DNA of 64,000 bases, taken from the NCBI RefSeq assembly GCF_030270605.1, contig NZ_BSYJ01000003.1:558001-622000 (forward strand), written 5' to 3'. The notes under the pieces were generated by a model. The model was not told the DNA's origin. It saw nothing but the letters and a program-made list of their open reading frames with translations, and did not search any database. The stretch's first letter is position 1; each line of letters begins with the position of its first letter. The translations under genes were made by a program, and so were the position numbers. This document shows, piece after piece, positions 52,753-62,147 of the stretch. This DNA is from Biformimicrobium ophioploci. Its GTDB lineage: Bacteria; Pseudomonadota; Gammaproteobacteria; Pseudomonadales; Cellvibrionaceae.

Positions 52753-53945
52753 GCAACTGTTGTCCACCCGATCCCGGGCGGGAAACTGCTCAAAACGACG
52801 ACAGCTGTCACACTGTCAATAAGCAGTCGCAGCAAAAAATAACGCCCTGCTGTGATGCGACGGAGGGTGCTGCTCGGGAAGCGGCGCCAACCAAAGACCC
52901 GCAGTCGGTCGGTAGCTGCTGTGATTCGGCCGCCAAAACCCGCGTCGATTGGCTGCTTTGGGGGTCGCTGGCGATCGTTTCCCTTTCCTATGCCGGCTAC
53001 TGGCTGGTGTCGCCCGAGCAATTACCGCACTGGCTACACGCCTTTACATCCGGATCAGCGGAGCTGGTGCACTCCATGTGGTGGGGCGTGCTGGCGGGGG
53101 CCTTTTTCGTGGGCTTGTTGGCACACATACCGCGGGAAATGGTGATCTCCATGCTCGGTCGCGGTGGCAGCAAGCGGGGCCTGTTGCGGGCGACCGCAGC
53201 GGGTTTGTTTTTCGACCTGTGCAGCCACGGCATATTGATGGTCGGGATGCAGCTCTATAAACGCGGCGCGAGTCTCGGCCAGGTATTCGCCTTCCTGATC
53301 GCCAGCCCCTGGAATTCGCTTTCCCTGACGGTCATCCTCGTGGCGCTGATCGGGCTCAAGTGGACCCTGTTGTTCGTGCTGCTTTCGGTGGTGATTGCCC
53401 TGATCGCGGGCTACTTAGCGGACCTGCTGGTGAAGCGCGGTCGACTTCCTGGAAATCCCAACACCATTGACCTGCCCGAGGATTACCGCTGGTTTCCGGC
53501 CATGAAGGCCTTGTGGCGTGAGTCTGAATTCTCTCTCGCGGGATTCGGCCGTATGCTGCTGGACGGGATCAAGGGATCGCAGATGGTGATCCGCTGGCTG
53601 CTGTTCGGCATTGTACTGGCATTGCTGGTACGGGCTTTTGTCGATCCGGAGCTTTTTGCCAGTCTGTTCGGGCCGACATTACTCGGCCTCGCTGCCACGC
53701 TGATCGGCGCCACCATCCTGGAGGTGTGCTCGGAGGGTGCGACGCCGCTGGCTGCAGACATCTTCTCCCGAGCCAATGCGCCGGGCAATGCGTTCACTTT
53801 CCTGATGGCCGGGGTATCGACGGACTACACCGAAATCATGTCCCTGCGCGACACCACGGGTAAATGGCGAATTGCGCTGGCAATGCCACTGCTGACCCTG
53901 CCGCAGATATTGTTGCTGGGCTGGATAATGAACCAGGCTGTCTGA
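52749..53945 (+). CDS. SO_0444-type metal efflux permease with cysteine-rich N-terminus
   Basis: A 398-residue protein of the ArsP/DUF318 permease superfamily, with about eight helices including LVHSMWWGVLAGAFFVGLLAHIPREMV and EVCSEGATPLAADIFSRANAPGNAFTFLMAGVSTDYTEI. The first 60 residues carry seven cysteines in SNCCPP, DDSC, TPCCD and GSCCDS, likely metal-binding arms. The name SO_0444 family Cu/Zn efflux transporter fits. GTG start at 52749 overlaps the MerR stop by 4 bases. Copper or a related soft metal is inferred from the regulator. Confidence 0.85.
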   Translation: MSNCCPPDPGRETAQNDDSCHTVNKQSQQKITPCCDATEGAAREAAPTKDPQSVGSCCDSAAKTRVDWLLWGSLAIVSLSYAGYWLVSPEQLPHWLHAFTSGSAELVHSMWWGVLAGAFFVGLLAHIPREMVISMLGRGGSKRGLLRATAAGLFFDLCSHGILMVGMQLYKRGASLGQVFAFLIASPWNSLSLTVILVALIGLKWTLLFVLLSVVIALIAGYLADLLVKRGRLPGNPNTIDLPEDYRWFPAMKALWRESEFSLAGFGRMLLDGIKGSQMVIRWLLFGIVLALLVRAFVDPELFASLFGPTLLGLAATLIGATILEVCSEGATPLAADIFSRANAPGNAFTFLMAGVSTDYTEIMSLRDTTGKWRIALAMPLLTLPQILLLGWIMNQAV

Positions 53946-53983
53946 CGGCCATACAAGATTGAATACCTGATGGGGGTGAACGG

Positions 53984-54778
53984 ATGTTGAAGCGTTTCTT
54001 GATGCTGCTGTTTTTATTACCGGTGGCGCCGGTTGTTGCGGAAGAAGGCAATGATGCTGCTGGCAACGTTTACCTGCCGCTGGAAAATACCATGGCCGCG
54101 GTGAATGCAACCCTGGCCGAGGCGAGGGATACGCAGCGTCAGGCACTGTTTGTGATGGGCGCCCATTGGTGTCACGACAGTCGCGCGCTCGCCCGCAATC
54201 TGGCACAGGAGGAAGTCGCGGGAGAGGTCGGAAAGCGGTTCGTGGTCCGCTTTATCGATGTCGGGTTCCTGGAGGACAACTTTGATGTGAACCGCCGCTT
54301 CGGCCTGCCGGTGATATTCGGCACCCCTACGGTGCTGGCGGTGGACCCGGCCACTGAGGCGCTACTGAACAGGGACACAGTCAATATCTGGCCCAACGCC
54401 GCAACGATGAGTGCCGCTGAAACCCTTGCGCACTTGACTGCAATAGAGGCGGATCCGCAGCTGCCTTCGGGCAAGCCGGAGCCGGGTAGTCTGCTGGCAT
54501 CCATCGACCGCTTCGAGCTGGAGCAATCCCGGCGTATCTACCGGGGTTTTTCTGTAGTAGGCCCCCTGCTGGCTGCGTTCAAGGCTGGCGAGGATCCTGA
54601 GCAATTCGAAGCCTACTGGCAGCAACTGGGCGCCATGCGTAGCCAACTGGGCAAGGATTTGCCGCGCCTGCGCCGCGAGGCCCGGGCGATGACAGCTGCG
54701 GGCACCGAGGGTGGTGCGCTGGAGTTTCCGGTGTATGCGCCATTTGACTGGGAGTCCGGGGAGCTGGCGGGCGAATAG
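53984..54778 (+). CDS. Secreted thioredoxin-like protein
   Basis: A 264-residue protein with a signal peptide (ends VVAEE) and a thioredoxin-like fold: MGAHWCHDSRAL corresponds to the active site, but the second cysteine is replaced by serine (WCHDS), and FGTPTVLAVD is the cis-proline loop. One active-site cysteine suggests a peroxiredoxin-like or substrate-trapping role rather than an ordinary oxidoreductase. It is 38 bases after the permease gene and may share its transcript. Confidence 0.75.
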   Translation: MLKRFLMLLFLLPVAPVVAEEGNDAAGNVYLPLENTMAAVNATLAEARDTQRQALFVMGAHWCHDSRALARNLAQEEVAGEVGKRFVVRFIDVGFLEDNFDVNRRFGLPVIFGTPTVLAVDPATEALLNRDTVNIWPNAATMSAAETLAHLTAIEADPQLPSGKPEPGSLLASIDRFELEQSRRIYRGFSVVGPLLAAFKAGEDPEQFEAYWQQLGAMRSQLGKDLPRLRREARAMTAAGTEGGALEFPVYAPFDWESGELAGE

Positions 54779-54861
54779 GGCAGTCCTACCATCGCGGCCC
54801 TGACTGCGGTAAAATGCGCGCCCTTGAAATTCACGAACATTGACCAGGTAGTTTCCTCTCT

Positions 54862-55957
54862 ATGGAAATCAATCCCCTCCTGAACAGCTTGAAAGACCTC
54901 CAGGAACGCACAGACGTTCTTAGGGGGTATCTTTGACTACGCTCACAAAAAAGAGCGCCTGACTGAAGTAGAACTCGAACTCGCAGAGCCCAGTGTCTGG
55001 GACGAGCCCGATCGGGCCCAGGAACTGGGCCGCGAGCGCTCTGCGCTGGAAGCCGTCGTAAAAACCATCGATGACCTGGACCAGGGTGTTGCGGATTGCC
55101 GCGACCTGTTGGAAATGGCCGTCGAGGAAGAAGACGAAGACTCCGTCGCGGAAGTGGAGCAGGAAATCGCCGGGCTCGGCGAACAGCTTGCCACACTGGA
55201 ATTCAGGCGCATGTTTTCCGGTGAGACAGATCCGAACAATGCCTACCTCGACATACAGGCCGGTTCCGGCGGTACCGAGGCGCAGGACTGGGCGGAAATG
55301 GTGCTGCGCATGTACCTGCGCTGGGGCGAGGCGAAAGGCTTCAAGGTCACGCTGGAAGAAGCGTCGCCGGGGGATGTAGCCGGCATCAAGAGTGCCACTA
55401 TTCATTTTTCGGGCGAATATGCGTTCGGCTGGTTGCGTACGGAGACCGGTGTTCACCGCCTGGTGCGCAAGAGCCCGTTCGACTCCGGCAATCGCCGCCA
55501 TACCTCGTTCTGCTCGGTGTTTGTCTCTCCCGAGATCGATGACAACATCGAGATCGAGGTGGATAAATCCCAGGTCCGTGAGGATACCTACCGCGCGTCC
55601 GGCGCCGGTGGCCAGCACGTGAACAAGACCGATTCCGCGGTGCGTTTGACCCACGAGCCCACGGGTATCGTGGTGCAGTGCCAGAGCCAGCGTTCCCAGC
55701 ACAAGAACCGCGACCAGGCCTGGAAGATGCTGCGTGCCAAGTTGTACGAGCGCGAAATGCTCGAGCGCAACGAGGCCAAGCAGGCACTGGAAGAGAACAA
55801 GGCTGACATTGGCTGGGGCAGCCAGATCCGCTCTTATGTGCTGGACGACCAGCGCATCAAGGATCTGCGTACCAGCGTGCAGACCAGTAATTGCCAGTCT
55901 GTGTTAGACGGCGATTTGGATCAGTTTATTGAAGCCAGCCTGAAGGCAGGATTGTAA
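54862..55957 (+). CDS. prfB: Peptide chain release factor 2, with programmed +1 frameshift
   Basis: Two joined frames, 54862-54933 and 54935-55957, give 364 residues, the normal RF2 length. At codon 25 the mRNA reads AGG GGG TAT CTT TGA C: an internal Shine-Dalgarno (AGGGGG, 54922-54927), the slippery CTT and an in-frame UGA (54934-54936), identical to the E. coli site. Slippage to GAC continues the protein, so low RF2 raises its own synthesis. The GGQ loop ([13 protein letters not shown]) and the SPF codon-recognition motif ([14 protein letters not shown]) are intact. lysS follows by 11 bases. Confidence 0.98.
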
Positions 55958-55968
55958 AGAGTTAAAAG

Positions 55969-57456
55969 ATGAGTTCTGAAAACCAGATCCAACAGGAAGA
56001 AAACAAGCTGATCGCGGAGCGCCGCGGCAAGCTGGATGCCATTCGTGAGAAGGGCAATGCATTCCCGAATGATTTCCGTCGCGAGAACCTCGCCGGTGAT
56101 CTGCAGAAAGCCTTCGGTGACAAGTCCAAGGAAGAGCTGGAAGGTCTTGGCCAACGCGCCACTGTAGCCGGCCGTATTCTGGCCAAGCGCGGCCCGTTCC
56201 TGGTGATTCAGGACGTCTCTGACCGTATTCAGCTGTACGCAGACAAGACTGCGCAGAAAGACATTAAGGAGCGCTGGGGCACCTGGGATATCGGCGATAT
56301 TGTTGGTGTCACCGGTGCGCTGCACAAGTCCGGCAAGGGCGACCTCTACGTTAACTGTGAGGAGTACCAGCTGCTGACCAAGGCGCTGCGTCCGCTACCG
56401 GAAAAATTCCATGGCCTGACCGACCAGGAGATGCGTTATCGCCAGCGTTATGTGGACTTGATCATGTCGCCTGAGTCCCGCGATGTGTTCCGCGTACGCT
56501 CGCAGGTGATCAATTACATCCGCAGCTTCTTCGAGCAGTACGACTTTATGGAAGTCGAAACGCCGATGCTGCAGACGATCCCCGGTGGCGCATCTGCGCG
56601 CCCGTTTATCACCCATCACAATGCGCTGGACCTGGATATGTACCTGCGCATTGCACCGGAGCTGTACCTGAAGCGCCTGGTGGTGGGTGGTTTCGAGCGC
56701 GTTTACGAAATCAACCGTAACTTCCGCAATGAGGGCCTCTCCACGCGCCACAACCCGGAATTTACGATGCTCGAGTTCTATCAGGCCTACGCGGACTACC
56801 GCGACCTGATGGATCTGACGGAAGAAATGATTCGCGGCATCTGTGAGAACGTACTGGGATCGACCACGGTGGAGTACCAGGGCGAGACGTTCCACTTCGA
56901 CAAGCCGTTCCGTCGCCTGTCGGTGTTCAATTCCATTCTGGAGTACAACCCGGAGCTGAAGGCGGGCGATATCGACAATATCGATAGCGCGCGCGCGGTT
57001 GCCGAAAAGCTGGGTATCCCGCTGAAAGACAGCTACGGCCTTGGCAAGGTGCAGATCGAGATCTTCGAGAAGACTGTCGAGCACCTGCTGCAGGAGCCGA
57101 CGTTCATCACCGAATACCCGACCGAGGTTTCGCCTCTGGCGCGCCGTAACGACGACAACCCGTTCGTCACGGACCGCTTCGAATTCTTTATCGGCGGCCG
57201 CGAGATTGCCAACGGCTTCTCCGAGCTGAACGATGCGGAGGATCAGGCTGAGCGCTTCCGTGCGCAGGTTGCCGAGAAAGATGCCGGTGATGATGAGGCC
57301 ATGCACTACGACGCGGACTATGTCCGTGCGCTTGAATACGGCTTGCCGCCGACAGCGGGTGAGGGCATCGGCATTGATCGCCTGGTGATGCTGCTGACCG
57401 ATTCACCGTCTATCCGCGATGTATTGCTGTTCCCGCATATGCGACCAGAGCAGTAA
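55969..57456 (+). CDS. lysS: Lysyl-tRNA synthetase, class II
   Basis: A 495-residue class II synthetase. An N-terminal OB-fold anticodon domain (about 60-150) is followed by the catalytic domain with motif 2 ([26 protein letters not shown]) and motif 3 ([15 protein letters not shown]). Length and the recJ-prfB-lysS gene order of E. coli support it; here recJ has been separated from the pair. Confidence 0.97.
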   Translation: MSSENQIQQEENKLIAERRGKLDAIREKGNAFPNDFRRENLAGDLQKAFGDKSKEELEGLGQRATVAGRILAKRGPFLVIQDVSDRIQLYADKTAQKDIKERWGTWDIGDIVGVTGALHKSGKGDLYVNCEEYQLLTKALRPLPEKFHGLTDQEMRYRQRYVDLIMSPESRDVFRVRSQVINYIRSFFEQYDFMEVETPMLQTIPGGASARPFITHHNALDLDMYLRIAPELYLKRLVVGGFERVYEINRNFRNEGLSTRHNPEFTMLEFYQAYADYRDLMDLTEEMIRGICENVLGSTTVEYQGETFHFDKPFRRLSVFNSILEYNPELKAGDIDNIDSARAVAEKLGIPLKDSYGLGKVQIEIFEKTVEHLLQEPTFITEYPTEVSPLARRNDDNPFVTDRFEFFIGGREIANGFSELNDAEDQAERFRAQVAEKDAGDDEAMHYDADYVRALEYGLPPTAGEGIGIDRLVMLLTDSPSIRDVLLFPHMRPEQ

Positions 57457-57470
57457 TAGCCAAAAGCGTT

Positions 57471-57498
57471 AAAAAGCCACCGACCGGTGGCTTTTTTT
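57471..57498 (+). terminator. Rho-independent terminator after lysS
   Basis: AAAAAGCCACCG, AC, CGGTGGCTTTTTTT. It also faces the convergent TPM gene at 57550, so it may serve both. Confidence 0.93.
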
Positions 57499-57549
57499 AT
57501 GCTCGACGGCAAGGCTGAGCCCGACTGTCGTGGCTCATGTTGACCCTGT

Positions 57550-58164
57550 TCAAAGGATTACCAGATGGTTCGGTAGTTCGTTTTTCTCATGCGTTAGAGG
57601 TGCAGCTTCCCTGAGCAGTTCCCCGCATTGCTCAATACAGCGGATAAATCCACTGTCGGTGCGGTTCTCGTGGATGGCCAGGATCAGATCCTCGACGATT
57701 TTCTGCCAGCGCTCATTTTTGATATGCTCGGCCAGGCCCTGGTCGGCCATGATCTCCACATAGTGCTCCGCCTCCGACACAAAAATGAGGAGTCCGAGCC
57801 GACCCTCGGTGTGATGCAGCTCCTGCTCCAGAAACTGGCGGCGCGCGAGGCTTTCTGCGCGCCAGTATTTGACGCTGCGCGGGATCAGGTGCATCAGGAT
57901 CGGCTGCCAGCGAAATACCAGGGATAGCACGATAAATATCAGCCATTGCAGCAGTATCTGTTCCCAGTCTTCAATCCAGAACGGCAGCAGGCGCAGTAGC
58001 GGGGCAGACAGGAGTGCGATGACCGCAGCCCACAGCGCGGGGATGTAATAGTAGGAGTCGGCCCGGTGGGCGAGTACGGTGACAATCTCCGCATCGGTCT
58101 GCTGCTCAGCTTCACGGATGGTGTCGGCAACGCGCTCGCAAAAAGGTTTGTCAAAAAACGCCAT
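57550..58164 (-). CDS. TPM-domain membrane protein
   Basis: A 204-residue protein with an N-terminal TPM segment (ADTIREAEQQTDAEIVTVLAHRADSYYY), two hydrophobic helices (about 43-85) and a soluble C-terminal half with EGRLGLLIFVSEAEHYVEIMADQGL. TPM proteins are poorly understood; some are linked to photosystem repair in plants. The ATG overlaps the YgcG-like stop by one base, indicating coupling. The lemA gene is upstream on the same strand. Confidence 0.8.
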   Translation of the reverse strand: MAFFDKPFCERVADTIREAEQQTDAEIVTVLAHRADSYYYIPALWAAVIALLSAPLLRLLPFWIEDWEQILLQWLIFIVLSLVFRWQPILMHLIPRSVKYWRAESLARRQFLEQELHHTEGRLGLLIFVSEAEHYVEIMADQGLAEHIKNERWQKIVEDLILAIHENRTDSGFIRCIEQCGELLREAAPLTHEKNELPNHLVIL

Positions 58165-58922
58165 TACCAGCCTCCGGATGCTCCACCGCCGCCAAAGCCT
58201 CCGCCCCCGCCGCCGAAGCCGCCCCCACCGAAACCGCCGCCACCAAAGCCACCCCCTCCGGGGATGATGATTGGCCCGTAATAGCCTCCGTTGCGACCGC
58301 GTCGGTATCGACGATTACTGGGGCCGCGGGGGCCTGAGAACAACTGCAGCAAAACGATAATCAGGAATATCCAGACGATCGGCGGGATGCGGTCCTCACT
58401 CGGTTTCCGTGTCGCGGGTGCGGTGTATTCGTCCTTGATGGCCGCGATGATGCCATTGACACCTGCGCTGATACCTCCGGAAAAGTCCCCGACACGAAAT
58501 CGCGGCAGTATGTCGTTATGGATGATCAGTGCCGACAGGGCATCGGTCAGTGAGCCTTCCAGGCCGTATCCGACCTCGATGCGTACCTTGCGCTCAGCCT
58601 GGGCGACCAGCAGCAATGCGCCGTTGTCGACGTCCTTCTGGCCTATCTGCCAGTGCCGCGCCAGCAGGTTGGCGTACTGTTCGATCGCGTAACCCTGAAG
58701 GTCCGGCACCGTGGCCACAACCAACTGATTGCTGGTGGCCGTCTCGTGCTGTGCCAGCTGCTGTTCAAGGCTGGCAGCAGTAGCCGGGTCGAGCATGCCG
58801 GCACTGTCCACCACGCGCCCCGTGAGCGCGGGAAAGGTGGGCTCGGCCAACGCCGTCCCGCTGAAAAACAGCAGGACGGCAAGCAGGGTGGTGGCGATCG
58901 CACGCACTGTCGGTTGCGACAT
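58164..58922 (-). CDS. YgcG-like TPM-domain protein with glycine-rich tail
   Basis: A 252-residue protein with a signal peptide (ends ALAEP), a TPM domain (about 30-165, with RVVDSAGMLDPATAASLEQQL and VRIEVGYGLEGSLTDALS), one C-terminal transmembrane helix (IVWIFLIIVLLQLF) and a tail of GGGGFGGG units. This is the classic YgcG layout. The glycine tail explains the low-complexity DNA at 58170-58270. It lies between lemA and the second TPM gene. Confidence 0.88.
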   Translation of the reverse strand: MSQPTVRAIATTLLAVLLFFSGTALAEPTFPALTGRVVDSAGMLDPATAASLEQQLAQHETATSNQLVVATVPDLQGYAIEQYANLLARHWQIGQKDVDNGALLLVAQAERKVRIEVGYGLEGSLTDALSALIIHNDILPRFRVGDFSGGISAGVNGIIAAIKDEYTAPATRKPSEDRIPPIVWIFLIIVLLQLFSGPRGPSNRRYRRGRNGGYYGPIIIPGGGGFGGGGFGGGGFGGGGGGFGGGGASGGW

Positions 58923-58939
58923 GGCAGCTGTTGCCGTCT

Positions 58940-59530
58940 TCAGAATTTGACTTCAGGCGGCTTGTCCGCGTCCTCGCTGGTGGCTTTGTAGGTGTCGCGT
59001 ATGGGCATGTCGCTGTAAAGGATCATGTGCCAGATCCGGCCCGGGAAGGTGCGGATTTCGCGGTTATAGGTCTCCACGGCAGAGATGAAGTCCCGGCGTG
59101 CCACAGAGATGCGGTTCTCGGTACCTTCCAGCTGTGATTGCAAGGCGAGGAAGTTCTGGTTCGCCTTCAGGTCCGGATAGCGCTCCACAACGACCATCAG
59201 GCGCTGCAGCGCACTGCCAAGTTCCGCCTGGGCCTGCTCAAACTGACGCAGCTTTTCGGGATTGTCGATCAGGTCCTTGTCGACACTGAGTGAAGTTGCC
59301 TTGGCCCGCGCCTGGATAACGGCCTCCAGGGTTTCCTTTTCATGGGCGGCGTAGCCCTTGACGGTTTCCACCAGGTTGGGGATCAGGTCCGAGCGGCGCT
59401 GGTACTGGTTCTCGACCTGGGCCCAGGTTGCCTTTACCTTTTCATCGAAGGTGGGGATATTGTTGATGCCGCACCCGGCGATGATTACGGTGAGCAGGGC
59501 AAGAGATGTGAGCTTTAACGTCCGGTACAT
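58940..59530 (-). CDS. lemA: LemA-family lipoprotein
   Basis: A 196-residue LemA protein with lipobox IAGC (C20). NIPTFDEKVKATWAQVENQYQRRSDLIPNLVETVKGYAAHEKETLEAVIQARAKA is the family signature, and the rest is a coiled helical bundle. LemA genes are regularly followed by TPM genes, as here, and the set is thought to act at the envelope; the precise function is unknown. The ATG is at 59528-59530; the open frame upstream to 60058 is spurious because it overlaps yaeQ. Confidence 0.92.
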   Translation of the reverse strand: MYRTLKLTSLALLTVIIAGCGINNIPTFDEKVKATWAQVENQYQRRSDLIPNLVETVKGYAAHEKETLEAVIQARAKATSLSVDKDLIDNPEKLRQFEQAQAELGSALQRLMVVVERYPDLKANQNFLALQSQLEGTENRISVARRDFISAVETYNREIRTFPGRIWHMILYSDMPIRDTYKATSEDADKPPEVKF

Positions 59531-59605
59531 GGCAGCAGACTCCTTGATAGGCTGCTTTACGGTTAGAATAGGGCGACTTGAGTATAGGTACTGGAGAACG
59601 TCTGT

Positions 59606-60160
59606 TTGGCTCTCAAAGCGACAATCTACAAGGCTGACCTGAACGTTGCGGATATGGACCGTGATTATTACGCCGACCACAGCCTGACCCTGGCCTGCCA
59701 CCCCTCGGAGAATGCCGAGCGCCTGATGGTGCGGCTGCTGGCTTTTGCACTGAATGCGGATGAGAGGCTGGAATTTACCCGCGGCCTGTCGACGGACGAT
59801 GAGCCCGACCTCTGGCGCCGCAGCCTCTCGGGTGATGTCGAGCAGTGGATAGAGGTCGGCCTGCCCAGTGAGGAGCGCCTGAAAAAAGCGGCGGGTCGCG
59901 CTGCCGAGGTCTGCGTCATTGCCTATGGGCCGAGAACCGCGCCAGTGTGGTGGGAAAAAAACCGAGACCTGCTGGCGCGAAACAGGCGCCTTGAAGTGCT
60001 CTATCTGCCGCCGGAGCAGAGTGAGGCCCTGCAGGGGTTGCTGGGGCGCACCATGCAATTGCAGTGCACCATCCAGGATGGAGAAGCCTGGTTCAGCAGT
60101 GACAATGGCAATGCCGAGGTCCGCCTGGAGCGCTGGCAGACGCTCGCCGCTCAGCCGTAG
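59606..60160 (+). CDS. yaeQ: YaeQ-family protein
   Basis: A 184-residue YaeQ protein (restriction-endonuclease-like PD-(D/E)xK fold), starting MALKATIYKADLNVADMDRDYYADHSLTLACHPSENAERLMVRLLAFAL and containing DEPDLWRRSLSGDVEQWIEVGLPSEERLKKA. The start is TTG at 59606 with GGAGA 8 bases upstream. The family was once reported to suppress a haemolysin anti-terminator mutant, but its role is unknown. Confidence 0.93.
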   Translation: MALKATIYKADLNVADMDRDYYADHSLTLACHPSENAERLMVRLLAFALNADERLEFTRGLSTDDEPDLWRRSLSGDVEQWIEVGLPSEERLKKAAGRAAEVCVIAYGPRTAPVWWEKNRDLLARNRRLEVLYLPPEQSEALQGLLGRTMQLQCTIQDGEAWFSSDNGNAEVRLERWQTLAAQP

Positions 60161-60225
60161 CAGCCGGGCAGTGGCCAGACAGCGATAGTAAAAGTTTCAA
60201 ATCCGAATTCAGCAAGGATAATTCA

Positions 60226-60708
60226 ATGCCATCTTTCGATATTGTTTCTGAAGTAGACAAACACAACCTGACGAATGCGGTGGACCAGGTAAGGCGAACC
60301 GTAGGTAACCGGTTTGATTTCAAGGGGGTCGAGGCCACGATCGATCACACCGACTTCCTGGTGAATATTGCCTCCGAAGGTGATATGCAGGTCGACCAGA
60401 TGGTGGACATGCTCCGCGCAGCACTGATCAAGAATGGTATTGATCCGCTGGCAATGGAGTTAGGGGAAAAGGCGCAGTCCGGAAAGCTGGTGAAAGTGGA
60501 TGTGACCCTGAAGAACGGCCTGGAAAAGGACCTGGCGAAGAAGATCGTCAAGCTTATCAAGGAAGAAAAAATGAAAGTCCAGGCCTCTATCCAGGGAGAT
60601 CAGGTTCGGGTAACCGGCAAGAAGCGGGATGACCTGCAAGCTGTTATTGCTCTGATGAAGGATAAGGAACTGGAGCAGCCACTGCAGTTCAACAACTTCA
60701 GGGATTAA
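60226..60708 (+). CDS. yajQ: YajQ-family c-di-GMP-binding protein
   Basis: A 160-residue YajQ protein with two ferredoxin-like domains: MPSFDIVSEVDKHNLTNAVDQVRRTVGNRFDFKG at the N-terminus and IVKLIKEEKMKVQASIQGDQVRVTGKKRDDLQAVIALMK later. Homologues in Pseudomonas and Xanthomonas bind c-di-GMP and affect virulence regulators. AAGGATAAT precedes the ATG. Confidence 0.95.
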   Translation: MPSFDIVSEVDKHNLTNAVDQVRRTVGNRFDFKGVEATIDHTDFLVNIASEGDMQVDQMVDMLRAALIKNGIDPLAMELGEKAQSGKLVKVDVTLKNGLEKDLAKKIVKLIKEEKMKVQASIQGDQVRVTGKKRDDLQAVIALMKDKELEQPLQFNNFRD

Positions 60709-60750
60709 TTGGGCATCGGACGAGTTGGGGCGACGGATCGCCCTTTGATA

Positions 60751-60782
60751 GGGCCGGCACTGGTGCCGGCCCATTGTCTTTC
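60751..60782 (+). terminator. GC-rich hairpin between convergent yajQ and DUF3014 genes
   Basis: GGGCCGGCAC-TG-GTGCCGGCCC is a perfect ten-base stem. The T run after it (ATTGTCTTT) is weak, so termination may depend on other factors. Confidence 0.5.
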
Positions 60783-60805
60783 CAAAATAGCGGTCTGTGG
60801 GACTG

Positions 60806-61642
60806 TTAAAGCGGCAACTTTTCCAGCTCGATTTTCAGTTCCCTTAACTTCTCCTTAACCCGCAGTGCGTTATCCGGGCCCATGCGGATCATCAGCTTGT
60901 GCACGCCGGGAAGCTTCTCCAGTTTCGGGTCCTTGAACTTGTAGTACACCGAGGGTTGCACCAGCTCAATTGGGCCCTTGAGGTCAGGCGCCGCAAGGGC
61001 AACATCGATCGCTTTCAGCATCACTTTATGAAAGCTTTTTTCCTTGTTACCCAGCTCGCCATAGGCCTGTGAAAAGCGGGGGTACCAGAATTGGTAAAGC
61101 TCAACCGCCGTACCGGTGTCCGCCAGGGCAAAGATGCGGACCAGCGTGTCGTAACGCTCGTAATTCTGCTCCGACAGCGTAACGCTCTTCTGGCCGTCTG
61201 CCTCTACTGTACTTTCGACTTTGATAGGGCCGCGGATGTTGCGCATCGGGCGGTGTTTGGTCATCAGGTTTCCGCGCGATGCGCTGTCAATGGCCGCAAC
61301 CCATTTGCGGATCACCTCGTCACGTACAAGCCATTTGGCCAGGGCGCTGTCCGGTGCGAGACTGAGAAAGGCGTCACGTACCGGCTCGTCGCTGAAGTTC
61401 AGTTCCGCAGGCACCGGCTTGGGTTCAACGGGAATGGGGTCCGCTTCGGGCATTTGTGGTTCCGGCTCCGGTGGCGCCGGCTCTTCACGGATCACCTGGC
61501 GGGGAGGCTCGGGCAGGGTTACGGGGGCTTCTACCTTTTCCTCTGGAGGTGGCGTCAAAACGTAGTAGGCGCCGCCGGCCAGCACTGCCACCAGAACGCC
61601 GGCCAGCAGCCATTGCGAAGTCCTCAGGTCACTCATATTCAT
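60806..61642 (-). CDS. DUF3014 protein
   Basis: A 278-residue protein with one N-terminal membrane anchor (WLLAGVLVAVLAGGAYYVL, about 11-29), a Pro/Glu-rich periplasmic linker (about 30-75, PPPEEKVEAPV and PAPPEPEPQMPEADP) and a DUF3014 domain with RDAFLSLAPDSALAKWLVRDEVIRKWVAAIDSASRG and LVQPSVYYKFKDPKLE. Function unknown; the layout suggests a periplasmic scaffold fixed to the inner membrane. Confidence 0.88.
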   Translation of the reverse strand: MNMSDLRTSQWLLAGVLVAVLAGGAYYVLTPPPEEKVEAPVTLPEPPRQVIREEPAPPEPEPQMPEADPIPVEPKPVPAELNFSDEPVRDAFLSLAPDSALAKWLVRDEVIRKWVAAIDSASRGNLMTKHRPMRNIRGPIKVESTVEADGQKSVTLSEQNYERYDTLVRIFALADTGTAVELYQFWYPRFSQAYGELGNKEKSFHKVMLKAIDVALAAPDLKGPIELVQPSVYYKFKDPKLEKLPGVHKLMIRMGPDNALRVKEKLRELKIELEKLPL

Positions 61643-62147
61643 CCTCCAGGAAAACGGGGCCTTATATCAGGTGGACACTTATAACTGTAAATGGTTTCCC
61701 ACGGAAGACGTGTTGCAGGGCTTTACAGTAAATTTTCGACATGTTAAAACGGAGTGGCATGTTTCGGCATGATCTATTTCACCAATATCTAAAGAGCCCA
61801 CTTCGAGCGCCATGAGCAAAAGCAACGCTGTACATTCTGCTTCTGTTAAGCGCTGCTCCGCAGACTACTACCTGAGTGAGTGGTTCGACGAGTAGCGTTC
61901 TTGCTGCAACACCGGAAGCACTTCATATGAGGTGTCCGTTGCTGCATAAGGATCTGCTTGGTCGGGACATTTCTCCATCCTTCAGATAATCAATCCGATT
62001 CTCCTTTAATTCGCATTGCATCACTGCGTCTATTCGCAGTGCCTTGTGCTGTGTTCCGGTGCTCGCAGTTTGGAAAAGTTGCGCAGTGTGCGGCTGCACC
62101 CACAACAAAATCAAGGACACAGGTCTAGGAAACTGAGGGAATAAACT
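61643..62147 (+). other. 505-base gap with no supported gene
   Basis: The longest frame is a 27-codon run at 61812-61895 (MSKSNAVHSASVKRCSADYY...) without a ribosome site. The region is more AT-rich than its surroundings and should hold the promoters of the two divergent genes. I see no repeats, tRNA or terminator. Confidence 0.6.

Noticed and set aside
58170-58270. Purine/pyrimidine-biased CCxCCx repeats
   Set aside because: They encode the glycine tail of the YgcG-like protein on the minus strand; not an independent repeat element.
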